Assembly (NCBI GenBank): GCA_026224775.1 | Contig: JAMFRP010000012.1 | Location: 1-54,255 of the forward strand | Source: Bacteroidota bacterium | GTDB lineage: Bacteria; Bacteroidota; Bacteroidia; Sphingobacteriales; Sphingobacteriaceae | Length of the DNA stretch: 54,255 bases | Direction: 5' to 3' | In this document: piece by piece, positions 7,375 through 15,356 of the stretch | Numbering within the stretch: the stretch's first letter is position 1 | Layout of the letters: each line of letters starts with the position of its first letter | Translations under genes and position numbers: made by a program | Notes under the pieces: model-generated | What the model saw: only the letters and a program-made list of their open reading frames with translations | Databases searched by the model: none | Told to the model about the DNA's origin: nothing

Positions 7375-9426
7375 ATGCACATCACAAAGAAAATCAGCGT
7401 CTTACTATTGCTGTTTCCCTGTACCGTCATCGCGCAAAGCGCCATGCAAACTAACCCATTGCTAATTCATTCTAATAGTTCCATCGCTTTCAATAAGGTA
7501 GATGCAGCTTGTATTAAAGAAGCAACGGAAACTATCATCAAGATTTCTGATTATCGCATCCATAAATTGGTGGCTATCCCGGCAGGTAAAAAAACTGTCG
7601 CCTTAATGGGCTTTGATGAATTGAATTATGATTTGTCGGATCTTGGTGCTAAGCTAAGTGTTATTGCTTCTACCTATCAAGATGATGCTACCCGTAACGA
7701 AGCTAATGATCAGTTGGAAAAACTGTCATCCTACGGCAGTGATCTATATTTAAACGAGCCGTTATATAAAGCGTTAAAATCCTTCGCATCATCGGCAACA
7801 GGAAAACAGCTATCGGCAACACAAAAGAAATTCATACACGAAAATCTTATCGACTTCGAGATTAACGGCATGAAGCTGGATGCCAATGGCCGCGAGAGAT
7901 TAAAGGTTATAAACGATAAAATAATAGAATTTGGCAACCAGTTTGATAAGAATCTGGCTGAGTTTAAAGACAGTGTAGCATTTTCGCATGCAGAACTTGA
8001 TGGCCTGCCAGAGCAAATAACAGCCCCATGGAAAAGAGCCAATGATAAATATATGGTTAGGGTTAATGGCCCTAATTACATAAACATTATGCAATCGGCA
8101 AATTTGGGCAGCACACGCCATACCATGTATTTAAAATATCAAAACCGTGCTTATCCTGCAAATATGGTAGCATTGGACAGCTTGTTTCATTATCGCCAGA
8201 AACTAGCTGATGAACTGGGCTATAAAACTTATGCCGAATATGCTTTGGTTACAAAAATGGCTGGTAAACCAAGTACTGTATGGGCGTTTCTTGATGATTT
8301 GCAAGCGAAATTAACTCCGCATGTAGGCCCTGAACTTGCTGAATTGAAAGAGATTAAACAAGCACAAAACCCAAATGAACCTGCGACCATACAGCCCTGG
8401 GATATTGCTTTTTACAGCAAAAAATTATTGGACAATAAATATAAACTGAACACCGATGAAGTAAAACAGTACTTCGAAATGAATAATACCATACAGGGTA
8501 TGTTCACCGTATATCAAAAACTGTTCAACATCAGCATACACGAAACTCATGGCGTACCGGTTTGGAATGATAAGATAAGATCATACGAATTGTATATGGA
8601 TGGCAAAAAGATGGGGACATTTTTTCTTGATCTTTATCCTCGCCCTAATAAATACACCCACTTTGAAACCTCACCCATCGCGCAATATCGCATAGCTAAC
8701 GGCAAGGAGGTTTTACCTGTAGGTACCTTAATATGCAACTTCCCGGAAGGCACAGCAACAGAACCATCATTATTAGAACATGAAGATGTGATCACCATGT
8801 TTCATGAGTTTGGCCATCTGATACATTTCCTGCTTTGCCACCCGGTAATAAGCTCACAATATGCATTTGCGGTAAAGGGTGATTTTGTTGAAGCACCATC
8901 ACAATTTTTAGAGAACTTTTGCTGGAACTATGATTGCCTGAAGCTTTTCGCTAAAAACTATAAAACCGGTGCAGTTATGCCGAAATCGTTATTCGATAAA
9001 ATGAAAGCGGCTCAAAACGCTGGCGTTGCCATTCAATACATCAGGCAGGTATCATTGGCAAAATTAGATTTCACCTATGAAGACCGCTACAACAGCATAA
9101 AGGATAAAGGAATTGACCAGGTAGAAAAAGACCTGTGGACTTTGAACCAAACCCCTTATCCGGAAGGCAGTCACTTTATCTGCGGATTTACGCATTTGAA
9201 TGGCTATGGCGCAAACTATTATGGCTATTTATGGTCTAAAGTATATGCGCAGGATATTTTCTCGATATTTGAAAAACATGGTGTGCTTGATCAGGCAACA
9301 GGTGTGAGATACCGTAAAGAAATATTGCAAGAGGGTGCCCAGGAAGATGAAATGGCTATGTTAAGGCACTTTTTAGAAAGAGAGCCGAATTCGGCAGCAT
9401 TCTTAAAATCGCTGGGAATAAAATAA
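7375..9426 (+). CDS. Secreted M3-family metallopeptidase (oligopeptidase / peptidyl-dipeptidase)
   Basis: 683 residues from ATG 7375 (the frame is open to a GTG at 7351, but the ATG gives a clean signal peptide, MHITKKISVLLLLFPCTVIAQ, probably cut after the AQ). The zinc motif HEFGH (coordinates 8803-8817) with a downstream glutamate is that of thimet oligopeptidase/Dcp-like M3 peptidases. The C-terminal half carries the usual GYGANYYGYLWSKVYAQDIF region. It probably trims short peptides in the periplasm. It is monocistronic between the SRP RNA and an inverted repeat. No lipobox cysteine follows the signal peptide. Confidence 0.9.
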   Translation: MHITKKISVLLLLFPCTVIAQSAMQTNPLLIHSNSSIAFNKVDAACIKEATETIIKISDYRIHKLVAIPAGKKTVALMGFDELNYDLSDLGAKLSVIASTYQDDATRNEANDQLEKLSSYGSDLYLNEPLYKALKSFASSATGKQLSATQKKFIHENLIDFEINGMKLDANGRERLKVINDKIIEFGNQFDKNLAEFKDSVAFSHAELDGLPEQITAPWKRANDKYMVRVNGPNYINIMQSANLGSTRHTMYLKYQNRAYPANMVALDSLFHYRQKLADELGYKTYAEYALVTKMAGKPSTVWAFLDDLQAKLTPHVGPELAELKEIKQAQNPNEPATIQPWDIAFYSKKLLDNKYKLNTDEVKQYFEMNNTIQGMFTVYQKLFNISIHETHGVPVWNDKIRSYELYMDGKKMGTFFLDLYPRPNKYTHFETSPIAQYRIANGKEVLPVGTLICNFPEGTATEPSLLEHEDVITMFHEFGHLIHFLLCHPVISSQYAFAVKGDFVEAPSQFLENFCWNYDCLKLFAKNYKTGAVMPKSLFDKMKAAQNAGVAIQYIRQVSLAKLDFTYEDRYNSIKDKGIDQVEKDLWTLNQTPYPEGSHFICGFTHLNGYGANYYGYLWSKVYAQDIFSIFEKHGVLDQATGVRYRKEILQEGAQEDEMAMLRHFLEREPNSAAFLKSLGIK

Positions 9427-9446
9427 ATAGTAAAAATCCATAAGTC

Positions 9447-9540
9447 CCTTGTCATTCTGAGCGCAGTGAAGAATCTATCCGCTATGCATGTTCAATTTGC
9501 AAATCGAAGAAGATTCTTCACTGCGCTCAAAATGACAAGG
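9447..9540. repeat. Inverted repeat of the GTCATTCTGAGC type
   Basis: Arms 9447-9476 and 9511-9540 (30 bp each) are reverse complements with one mismatch, separated by 34 bp. Same family as the element at 23235-23321. It lies in the gap between the M3 peptidase and the YpdA-type gene. Confidence 0.9.
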
Positions 9541-9562
9541 TGGTAAAATAAAGATATAATAC

Positions 9563-10525
9563 ATGCTCGATATACTCATAATAGGCAGCGGCCCCATCGG
9601 ATTGGCTTGCGGATTAGCGGCACAGCGGGCCGGTTTAAGCTTTTTAATTATTGAAAAAGGCTGTCTGGTTAATTCATTATACAATTATCCCTCTACCATG
9701 ACTTTTTTCTCTACATCGGAGAAACTGGAAATCGGAGGGATACCTTTTGTAACTATCAACAACAAACCGGTACGGGCTGAGGCTTTGGAATATTACCGTC
9801 GCGTAGCGGTATCAAGACATTTGCCTATCAATTTGTTTGAAGAAGTTACCGGTATTACTAAAGATGATAATGGATATACCATCACTTCAACCAAAGGAAA
9901 ATATCAAGCTAAAAATGTGATACTTTCAACCGGATTTTATGATATATCTGTTAATTTGAATATCCCTGGTGAAGACCTGCCTAAGGTAAAACACTATTAT
10001 CTTGATCCGCATTATTACGCCATGCAAAAGGTGGTTGTGGTTGGCTCAAGTAATTCGGCTATTGATGTGGCCCTGGAAACCTATCGTAAAGGCGCGGATG
10101 TTACTCTGGTTGTTCGTGGTGATGAAATTAGTAGTCGTGTTAAATATTGGGTAAGGCCGGATATTATCAACCGAATAAAAGAAGGCAGTATTAAGGCCTA
10201 TTTTAATTCAAATCTGAAAGCGATCCGGGAGTATGAGGTTGATATTGAGACACCCGATGGAACCATTACCATTTCTAACGATTTTGTAATGGCGATGACG
10301 GGTTATAAACCCAATTTTAGTTTTCTGAAAAAACTGGGTATTCATTTATCTGAGGATAAGTATATCCCACAATACAACCCTGACACCATGGAAACCAATA
10401 TGCCCGGGATGTATCTGGCTGGTGTTGTTGTAGGTGGTTTAGATACCCATTTGTGGTTTATTGAAAACTCCCGTGTACATGCTGATATCATCATTGATGA
10501 TATTGTGCGTAAAAGGCTTGGATAG
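9563..10525 (+). CDS. ypdA: YpdA-type FAD-dependent disulfide reductase (putative bacillithiol-disulfide reductase)
   Basis: 320 residues. Two Rossmann motifs: FAD-binding GSGPIG (8-13) and NAD(P)H-binding GSSNSAID (161-168), in a thioredoxin-reductase-like fold. The CxxC redox pair of thioredoxin reductase is absent, while the YpdA-type stretch GCLVNSLYNYPSTMTFFSTSEKLEIG is present. YpdA reduces bacillithiol disulfide with NADPH in Firmicutes and is also found in Bacteroidota. No other bacillithiol genes occur in this window, so the thiol partner is inferred from the family. It stands alone. Confidence 0.85.
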   Translation: MLDILIIGSGPIGLACGLAAQRAGLSFLIIEKGCLVNSLYNYPSTMTFFSTSEKLEIGGIPFVTINNKPVRAEALEYYRRVAVSRHLPINLFEEVTGITKDDNGYTITSTKGKYQAKNVILSTGFYDISVNLNIPGEDLPKVKHYYLDPHYYAMQKVVVVGSSNSAIDVALETYRKGADVTLVVRGDEISSRVKYWVRPDIINRIKEGSIKAYFNSNLKAIREYEVDIETPDGTITISNDFVMAMTGYKPNFSFLKKLGIHLSEDKYIPQYNPDTMETNMPGMYLAGVVVGGLDTHLWFIENSRVHADIIIDDIVRKRLG

Positions 10526-10618
10526 CTCTATATTTTAGTGTATTTATTACACAAAGTGTCATTTTGAACACTCACTTGTAATAAAATAGGGTTTAAATGA
10601 TTTAAAAGCATTTTTTAC

Positions 10619-10649
10619 TTGCATAAATAAAAATTAATGTAAACTTTTG
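10619..10649 (+). promoter_or_regulatory. Candidate promoter of the arginine operon
   Basis: TTG at 10619-10621 (-33 type) and AACTTTTG at 10642-10649 (-7 type, close to TAnnTTTG) are separated by 20 bp. Transcription would start near 10655, about 20 nt before the leader peptide. Small hairpins (GTGTA/TACAC at 10538-10552 and AGTGT/ACACT at 10555-10572) precede it and probably belong to the end of the upstream gene. Confidence 0.55.
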
Positions 10650-10673
10650 CAGTAAATTAAAAAAGCATAAAAA

Positions 10674-10793
10674 ATGATCGACCAAAGCATAAATAAGTTA
10701 GTAACCAAAGCAAAATTTGCTCCGGTTGCCGCTGCTTTGTGTACCACTTTCGTTTCTCCATCACGACGAAGGCTATTTATGCCCAGGGTTTAA
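10674..10793 (+). CDS. Probable arginine leader peptide (39 residues)
   Basis: A short frame starts about 20 nt after the predicted transcription start and reads MIDQSINKLVTKAKFAPVAA, then ALCTTFVSPSRRRLFMPRV and stop. Near its end it has three consecutive Arg codons (CGA CGA AGG at 10764-10772) and a fourth (AGG at 10785-10787); these look like low-usage codons here. It lies between the operon promoter and the first arginine gene and is followed by competing hairpins. This is the architecture of a ribosome-stalling attenuator. The frame could instead be chance, since its first two thirds carry no special signal. Confidence 0.6.
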   Translation: MIDQSINKLVTKAKFAPVAAALCTTFVSPSRRRLFMPRV

Positions 10794-10836
10794 TTTACAT
10801 TTCTAAACAACCCAAATGAAGTTTAAATTAAACTTC
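10788..10836 (+). promoter_or_regulatory. Mutually exclusive hairpins: candidate arginine attenuator
   Basis: GAAGTTTA (10818-10825) and TAAACTTC (10829-10836) form a perfect 8-bp hairpin with a 3-nt loop followed by a pyrimidine-rich tract. GTTTAATTTA (10788-10797), which overlaps the leader stop codon, is exactly complementary to TAAATTAAAC (10824-10833) inside that hairpin, so only one of the two can form. A ribosome held at the Arg codons 10764-10772 would leave 10788-10797 free. A ribosome that reaches the stop codon would cover it. The stems are AT-rich and no strong T-run follows, so the mechanism (transcription or translation) is open. Confidence 0.55.
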
Positions 10837-10904
10837 TTCCTCCAAAAACCATTTAATAATTACGGCCTCATAGCCAATAATTTTACGGTAATCTTTCTAC
10901 TATA

Positions 10905-11546
10905 ATGACTATACAAGATTTTGACATACTGGTTGCTACTGCACAACACGTTGATTACGCCCAGCAAATTTGCGATGAAATGGCTGAATCAGCAAAAGCG
11001 CGTGGAACAGGTATTGCACAACGCTCGCCGGAATATGTTGCGGATAAAATGCTGGAAGGCAAAGCGGTAATTGCCCTACACAAGGAAGGCACCTGGGCAG
11101 GTTTTTGTTATATTGAAACCTGGAGTCACGGCGATTTCGTGGCAAACTCAGGATTGATTGTTAATCCGCAGTTTAGAAAAGTTGGCTTGGCGAAAGCTAT
11201 CAAACATAAAATATTCGAGCTATCACGCACAAAATACCCCGAAGCAAAGCTGTTTGGTTTAACAACCGGATTGGCGGTAATGAAGATAAATAACGAGCTT
11301 GGCTACGGTCCGGTTACCTATTCAGAACTTACTCAGGACGAGGATTTTTGGAAAGGCTGCAAAAGCTGTGTTAACTATGATATTTTAACCAGCAAAGAGC
11401 GCAAAAACTGCATGTGCACCGCCATGCTTTTTGATCCTGCCGAAAAACAAAAAGAGATTGAAGATAAGATTAAGAAGCTAACGCATAAGGCTACCTTGCT
11501 CGAGCGGATTGAAAATGCTATTAAGAAAACCATTCACCACGAATAA
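10905..11546 (+). CDS. GNAT acyltransferase of the arginine operon (candidate N-acylglutamate synthase) with a Cys cluster
   Basis: 213 residues. The acyl-CoA-binding segment is VNPQFRKVGLAKAIKHKI (R91, G94, A96), and the surrounding beta strands fit the GNAT fold. A CxxC (C152, C155) and a CxC (C169, C171) follow the core, a spacing suited to a zinc or other metal site, then a Lys/Glu-rich helical tail. It is the first gene after the leader peptide and lies 27 bp before argG. No argA or argJ is seen, so it is a good candidate for the enzyme that acylates glutamate in the first step. Whether acetyl- or succinyl-CoA is the donor is unknown. Confidence 0.8.
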   Translation: MTIQDFDILVATAQHVDYAQQICDEMAESAKARGTGIAQRSPEYVADKMLEGKAVIALHKEGTWAGFCYIETWSHGDFVANSGLIVNPQFRKVGLAKAIKHKIFELSRTKYPEAKLFGLTTGLAVMKINNELGYGPVTYSELTQDEDFWKGCKSCVNYDILTSKERKNCMCTAMLFDPAEKQKEIEDKIKKLTHKATLLERIENAIKKTIHHE

Positions 11547-11573
11547 TATTAAGTTTCACAACATATACACCCA

Positions 11574-12803
11574 ATGAAGAAAAAAGTAGTATTAGCTTAC
11601 AGCGGCGGTTTAGACACCTCATTTTGCTGCATATATTTAACTCAGGATTTAGGTTATGAAGTACACTCGGTTATTGTAAATACCGGTGGCTTTAGCGAAG
11701 AGGAACTAAAAGGTGTTGAAGAACGCGCCTATAAAATGGGTGTAACATCGCACCATGTGGTTGATGAAACTAAAAACTTTTACGATACCTGCGTTAAATA
11801 CCTGATATACGGCAATGTATTAAAAAACAACACTTACCCGCTTTCGGTAAGTGCTGAGCGTGTGAGCCAGGCAACAGCCATTGCTAACTATGCAAAAGAA
11901 ATCGGCGCTGAGGCTGTTGCCCATGGTAGTACCGGTGCAGGTAACGACCAGGTGCGTTTTGATATGATATTTAACATCCTTGTGCCGGATGTGCAGATCA
12001 TCACTCCTATTCGTGATTTGAAATTGAGCCGCGAAGCTGAAATTCAATATCTGAAAGATCATGGTGTTGAAATGAATTTCGAAAAAAACAAATACTCAAT
12101 CAATAAAGGTATTTGGGGAACTTCAGTAGGTGGTAAGGAAACATTAACATCAAACTTAGGTTTACCTGAGGATGCATGGCCAACACAAGTTAGCGAAACT
12201 GAAACCCGTGATATAGAATTGGAATTTGAGCAGGGTGCATTAATTGCTATTGATGGTAAGAAATATAACCATCCAACAAAAGCGATACAAGCATTGCAAG
12301 CTATTGCCGGGCCCTATGGCGTTGGTCGTGACATACATGTGGGTGACACTATTATCGGAATTAAAGGCCGTGTTGGTTTTGAAGCTGCTGCACCAATGGT
12401 AATTATTAAGGCGCATCATACTTTAGAAAAACATGTGTTAACTAAATGGCAGTTATCATGGAAAGATCAGTTATCTTCATTCTATGGCAACTGGTTACAT
12501 GAGGGACAGTTTCATGACCCAATTATGCGCAACATAGAGGCATTTTTGAATGACACTCAGTTAAATGTTACTGGTAAAGTATTTGTTCAATTAAACCCAT
12601 ACAGGTTTCAGGTTGTTGGTATCGAATCAGAACACGATTTAATGTCGAACAAATTTGGCACTTATGGCGAAATGAATAATTCGTGGAGTGGCGAAGATGT
12701 GAAAGGGTTCTCAAAAATATTTGGCAACCAGGTGATGATCTATCATAAAGTAAACAACCCCCAGCCCCCTGAAGGGGGAGCAATTAATGCTTCAAAAAAA
12801 TAA
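11574..12803 (+). CDS. argG: Argininosuccinate synthase
   Basis: 409 residues. ATP-dependent condensation of citrulline and aspartate. The N-type PP-loop is SGGLDTS (10-16). The GSTGAGNDQVRFD and NKGIWGTSVGG regions are conserved parts of the substrate site. In this operon the citrulline comes from deacylation of the carbamoylated ornithine. The last residues ([16 protein letters not shown]) are encoded by a GC-rich repeat element that covers the end of the gene, so the natural C-terminus probably stood near YHKVN. The catalytic domain is unaffected. Confidence 0.96.
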   Translation: MKKKVVLAYSGGLDTSFCCIYLTQDLGYEVHSVIVNTGGFSEEELKGVEERAYKMGVTSHHVVDETKNFYDTCVKYLIYGNVLKNNTYPLSVSAERVSQATAIANYAKEIGAEAVAHGSTGAGNDQVRFDMIFNILVPDVQIITPIRDLKLSREAEIQYLKDHGVEMNFEKNKYSINKGIWGTSVGGKETLTSNLGLPEDAWPTQVSETETRDIELEFEQGALIAIDGKKYNHPTKAIQALQAIAGPYGVGRDIHVGDTIIGIKGRVGFEAAAPMVIIKAHHTLEKHVLTKWQLSWKDQLSSFYGNWLHEGQFHDPIMRNIEAFLNDTQLNVTGKVFVQLNPYRFQVVGIESEHDLMSNKFGTYGEMNNSWSGEDVKGFSKIFGNQVMIYHKVNNPQPPEGGAINASKK

Positions 12804-12862
12804 TATGAGCATCATTAACAATACATCCGGCGAAGTACCCCCTTCAGGGGGCGGAGGGGGTG
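12755..12862. repeat. GC-rich inverted repeat spanning the argG end and the cupin start
   Basis: Arms at 12755-12780 and 12837-12862 share the core CCCCCTGAAGGGGG / CCCCCTTCAGGGGG and flanking C- or G-runs. About 56 bp between them contain both the argG stop (12801-12803) and the cupin start (12805). Both arms are translated: PQPPEGG at the argG C-terminus and PPSGGGGG in the cupin N-terminus. A sister copy is at 32081-32182. Confidence 0.88.
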
Positions 12863-13203
12863 CTTTTTCGAAAAGTGAATGCTTGAGCCATTATAAATGG
12901 GGTGATGATTGTTATGGATGGAACTTTATTGATACGGACGTACTATCAGTAAAACAAGAGTTGATGCCACCTGATACTGCAGAACAACTCCATTATCATA
13001 AAAAATCTTCCCAGGTATTTGTTATCCTGAAAGGAAAAGCAACTTTTACCATTGATGGCGTTGAAAGTGTTTTAAAACCGGAGCAAGGAATCGAAATTAA
13101 ACCGGGTCAAAAGCATTTCATCAGCAATAAAGAAAATAGCGATTTAGAGTTCATTTTATATTCAACACCATCAACAAAAAATGACAGGATCAACATTGAA
13201 TAA
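12805..13203 (+). CDS. Cupin-domain protein in the arginine operon
   Basis: 132 residues from ATG 12805 (an in-frame ATG at 12787 would overlap argG). Single-domain RmlC-like cupin: motif 1 is PPDTAEQLHYHKKSSQVFVILKG with metal-ligand His residues (HYH) and a Gln where Glu is usual, and motif 2 is PGQKHFISN. The first 20 or so residues (with PPSGGGGG) come from the repeat element and precede the native-looking domain at FSKSECLSHYKWG. Its stop lies 23 nt inside argC, so it is translated within the operon. Role unknown; a metal-bound small-molecule binding or isomerase function is possible. Confidence 0.8.
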   Translation: MSIINNTSGEVPPSGGGGGAFSKSECLSHYKWGDDCYGWNFIDTDVLSVKQELMPPDTAEQLHYHKKSSQVFVILKGKATFTIDGVESVLKPEQGIEIKPGQKHFISNKENSDLEFILYSTPSTKNDRINIE

Positions 13204-14179
13204 AATTAAAGCCGGAATTATTGGAGGTGCGGGATATACAGGCGGCGAAATGCTGCGGATATTGGTGAACCACCCGAATGTTGATATTGCCTTTGTAAAC
13301 AGCAAGAGCAATACCGGCAACTATATTTACGAGGTGCATACCGACTTGTTTGGCGATACAGATTTAAAATTCAGCGGTGATTTATCGCATGATATTGATG
13401 TATTGTTTTTATGCGTCGGCCATGGCGACGCAAAGAAGTTTTTGGCAGAAAATGACATTCCGGACAATATTAAAATTATTGATCTGAGCCAGGATTTTAG
13501 ATTAAGCCAAAACGCGAAAATCAACAATAAAAGTTTTGTCTATGGCTTGCCTGAGTTACAGCGTGAAGCGATAAAATCAGCTCAAAATATTGCGAATCCG
13601 GGTTGCTTTGCTACTTGTTTACAGTTGGGGTTACTGCCATTGGCTGCAAGCAATAATTTGAATAGCGAAGTTCACATCACGGCTACAACAGGTTCAACAG
13701 GTGCAGGACAAAGTCCATCGGCGACTACGCATTTTACGTGGAGAAATGATAATTTGTCTATTTACAAAGCATTTGATCACCAACATTTGGGCGAGATTGG
13801 ACAATCATTAAACCAATTACAACCTGATTTTGGACAAACACTAAATTTCGTTCCTTATCGCGGTGATTATACCCGTGGTATTATCGCATCTATTTATTTA
13901 GACAGTGATTTAAGCGGAGATGAAGCATTTAAGCTTTACGAAGATTATTATTCCGGGCATCCGTTTACGCATGTAACTAAACGCAATATCGATCTTAAAC
14001 AAATAGTAAATACCAATAAATGCTTTATACAAATACAAAAGCATGGTAAAAAACTATTAATTACAAGCATAATTGATAATTTAACCAAAGGCGCATCAGG
14101 CCAAGCCGTTCAAAACATGAATTTAATGTTTGGCTTTGATGAAACAGTGGGACTTAAATTAAAAGCTACAGGTTTTTAA
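13181..14179 (+). CDS. argC: N-acetyl-gamma-glutamyl-phosphate reductase
   Basis: 332 residues. NADPH-dependent third step of arginine synthesis (acylglutamyl phosphate to semialdehyde). NADP-binding GGAGYTGGEMLRIL (15-28), catalytic Cys in NPGCFAT (C142) and DLSQDFRL (101-108) are family hallmarks. The start overlaps the cupin gene by 23 bp. An acetyl or a succinyl group on the substrate cannot be distinguished here, but the carbamoyltransferase two genes on suggests succinyl is possible. Confidence 0.95.
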   Translation: MTGSTLNKIKAGIIGGAGYTGGEMLRILVNHPNVDIAFVNSKSNTGNYIYEVHTDLFGDTDLKFSGDLSHDIDVLFLCVGHGDAKKFLAENDIPDNIKIIDLSQDFRLSQNAKINNKSFVYGLPELQREAIKSAQNIANPGCFATCLQLGLLPLAASNNLNSEVHITATTGSTGAGQSPSATTHFTWRNDNLSIYKAFDHQHLGEIGQSLNQLQPDFGQTLNFVPYRGDYTRGIIASIYLDSDLSGDEAFKLYEDYYSGHPFTHVTKRNIDLKQIVNTNKCFIQIQKHGKKLLITSIIDNLTKGASGQAVQNMNLMFGFDETVGLKLKATGF

Positions 14180-14191
14180 CTTTCAACTAAC

Positions 14192-15337
14192 ATGAAACTA
14201 TTCGACGTTTATCCAATCAATCCAATCAACATTGTAAAAGGTGTTGGCAGCCTTGTTTATGACGACAAGGGCACTGAGTATCTTGATCTTTATGGCGGTC
14301 ACGCTGTAATTTCTATCGGGCATACCAACCCACGATACGTTAAGCGATTGGAGGATCAGTTACATCAAATAGGTTTCTACTCAAACTCTATCGAGATCCC
14401 TTTGCAAAAAGAACTGGCTGAAAAGTTGGGTAAGGTTTCGGGTAAAGAAGATTACCAGTTATTTCTGTGTAATTCAGGTGCAGAAGCAAATGAGAATGCT
14501 TTGAAACTGGCATCTTTTTACAATGGAAAAAAGAAGGTTATCGCTTTTAAAAATGCATTTCATGGTCGTACATCATTGGCGGTCGCGGTTACTGATAATC
14601 CTAAAATTATTGCACCGGTTAACGAAACTGACAATGTAATATTTGTACCATGGCAGGATGAAGTTGCTTTAGAGCAAGCTTTTGCTGCTAACGAAATTTC
14701 ATCAGTAATTATTGAAGGCATACAAGGCGTTGGCGGTATACAGGTAGCAAGCGAAAGCTTCTTAAGAAAGATACGCACGCTATGCGATCAATATAACGCA
14801 GTATTCATTGCTGATTCGGTGCAATGCGGGTATGGCCGTACCGGTAAATTCTTCTCTCATGATTTTGCTGGGGTTAACGCCGACATTTATAGTATGGCTA
14901 AGGGAATGGGCAATGGTTTCCCGGTTGGTGGTATCATCATATCACCAAAAATACAACCGGCTTATGGTATGCTGGGTACCACATTCGGTGGCAACCATTT
15001 AGCTTGTGCAGCCGGATTAGCGGTGTTGGAAGAGATAGAACAAAATAACCTGATGCAAAATGCCGCTGAAGTAGGCGGCTACTTAATAAGCGAACTGAAG
15101 AAATTCAAACAGGTTAAGGAGGTTCGCGGTCGTGGTTTGATGATTGGAATTGAATTACCTGCCGAATTAGCTAACGTTAAAAAGGACTTACTTTTCAAAC
15201 ACCACATATTTACCGGCGAAGCCAAACCAAACGTGATCAGGCTTTTACCGGCGCTTAATTTAACTAAAGCGTACGCGGATAGATTTTTAGAAGCATTTAC
15301 AACAGTATTAAATCAACAATTAGTCCCTTCTTCGTAG
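14192..15337 (+). CDS. argD: N-acyl-ornithine aminotransferase (class III, PLP)
   Basis: 381 residues. Transfers the amino group of glutamate to the acylglutamate semialdehyde. The PLP lysine is K237 in SMAKGMGNGFPVGG. The phosphate-binding turn NSGAEANENALK (94-105) and the pyridine-binding D208 are in place. In the usual D-E-V-Q-x-G motif the second acidic residue is replaced (ADSVQCGYGRTG). It lies 12 bp after argC and 19 bp before the carbamoyltransferase. Confidence 0.94.
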   Translation: MKLFDVYPINPINIVKGVGSLVYDDKGTEYLDLYGGHAVISIGHTNPRYVKRLEDQLHQIGFYSNSIEIPLQKELAEKLGKVSGKEDYQLFLCNSGAEANENALKLASFYNGKKKVIAFKNAFHGRTSLAVAVTDNPKIIAPVNETDNVIFVPWQDEVALEQAFAANEISSVIIEGIQGVGGIQVASESFLRKIRTLCDQYNAVFIADSVQCGYGRTGKFFSHDFAGVNADIYSMAKGMGNGFPVGGIIISPKIQPAYGMLGTTFGGNHLACAAGLAVLEEIEQNNLMQNAAEVGGYLISELKKFKQVKEVRGRGLMIGIELPAELANVKKDLLFKHHIFTGEAKPNVIRLLPALNLTKAYADRFLEAFTTVLNQQLVPSS

Positions 15338-15356
15338 CGAAGAAGGCCATTAGCCT

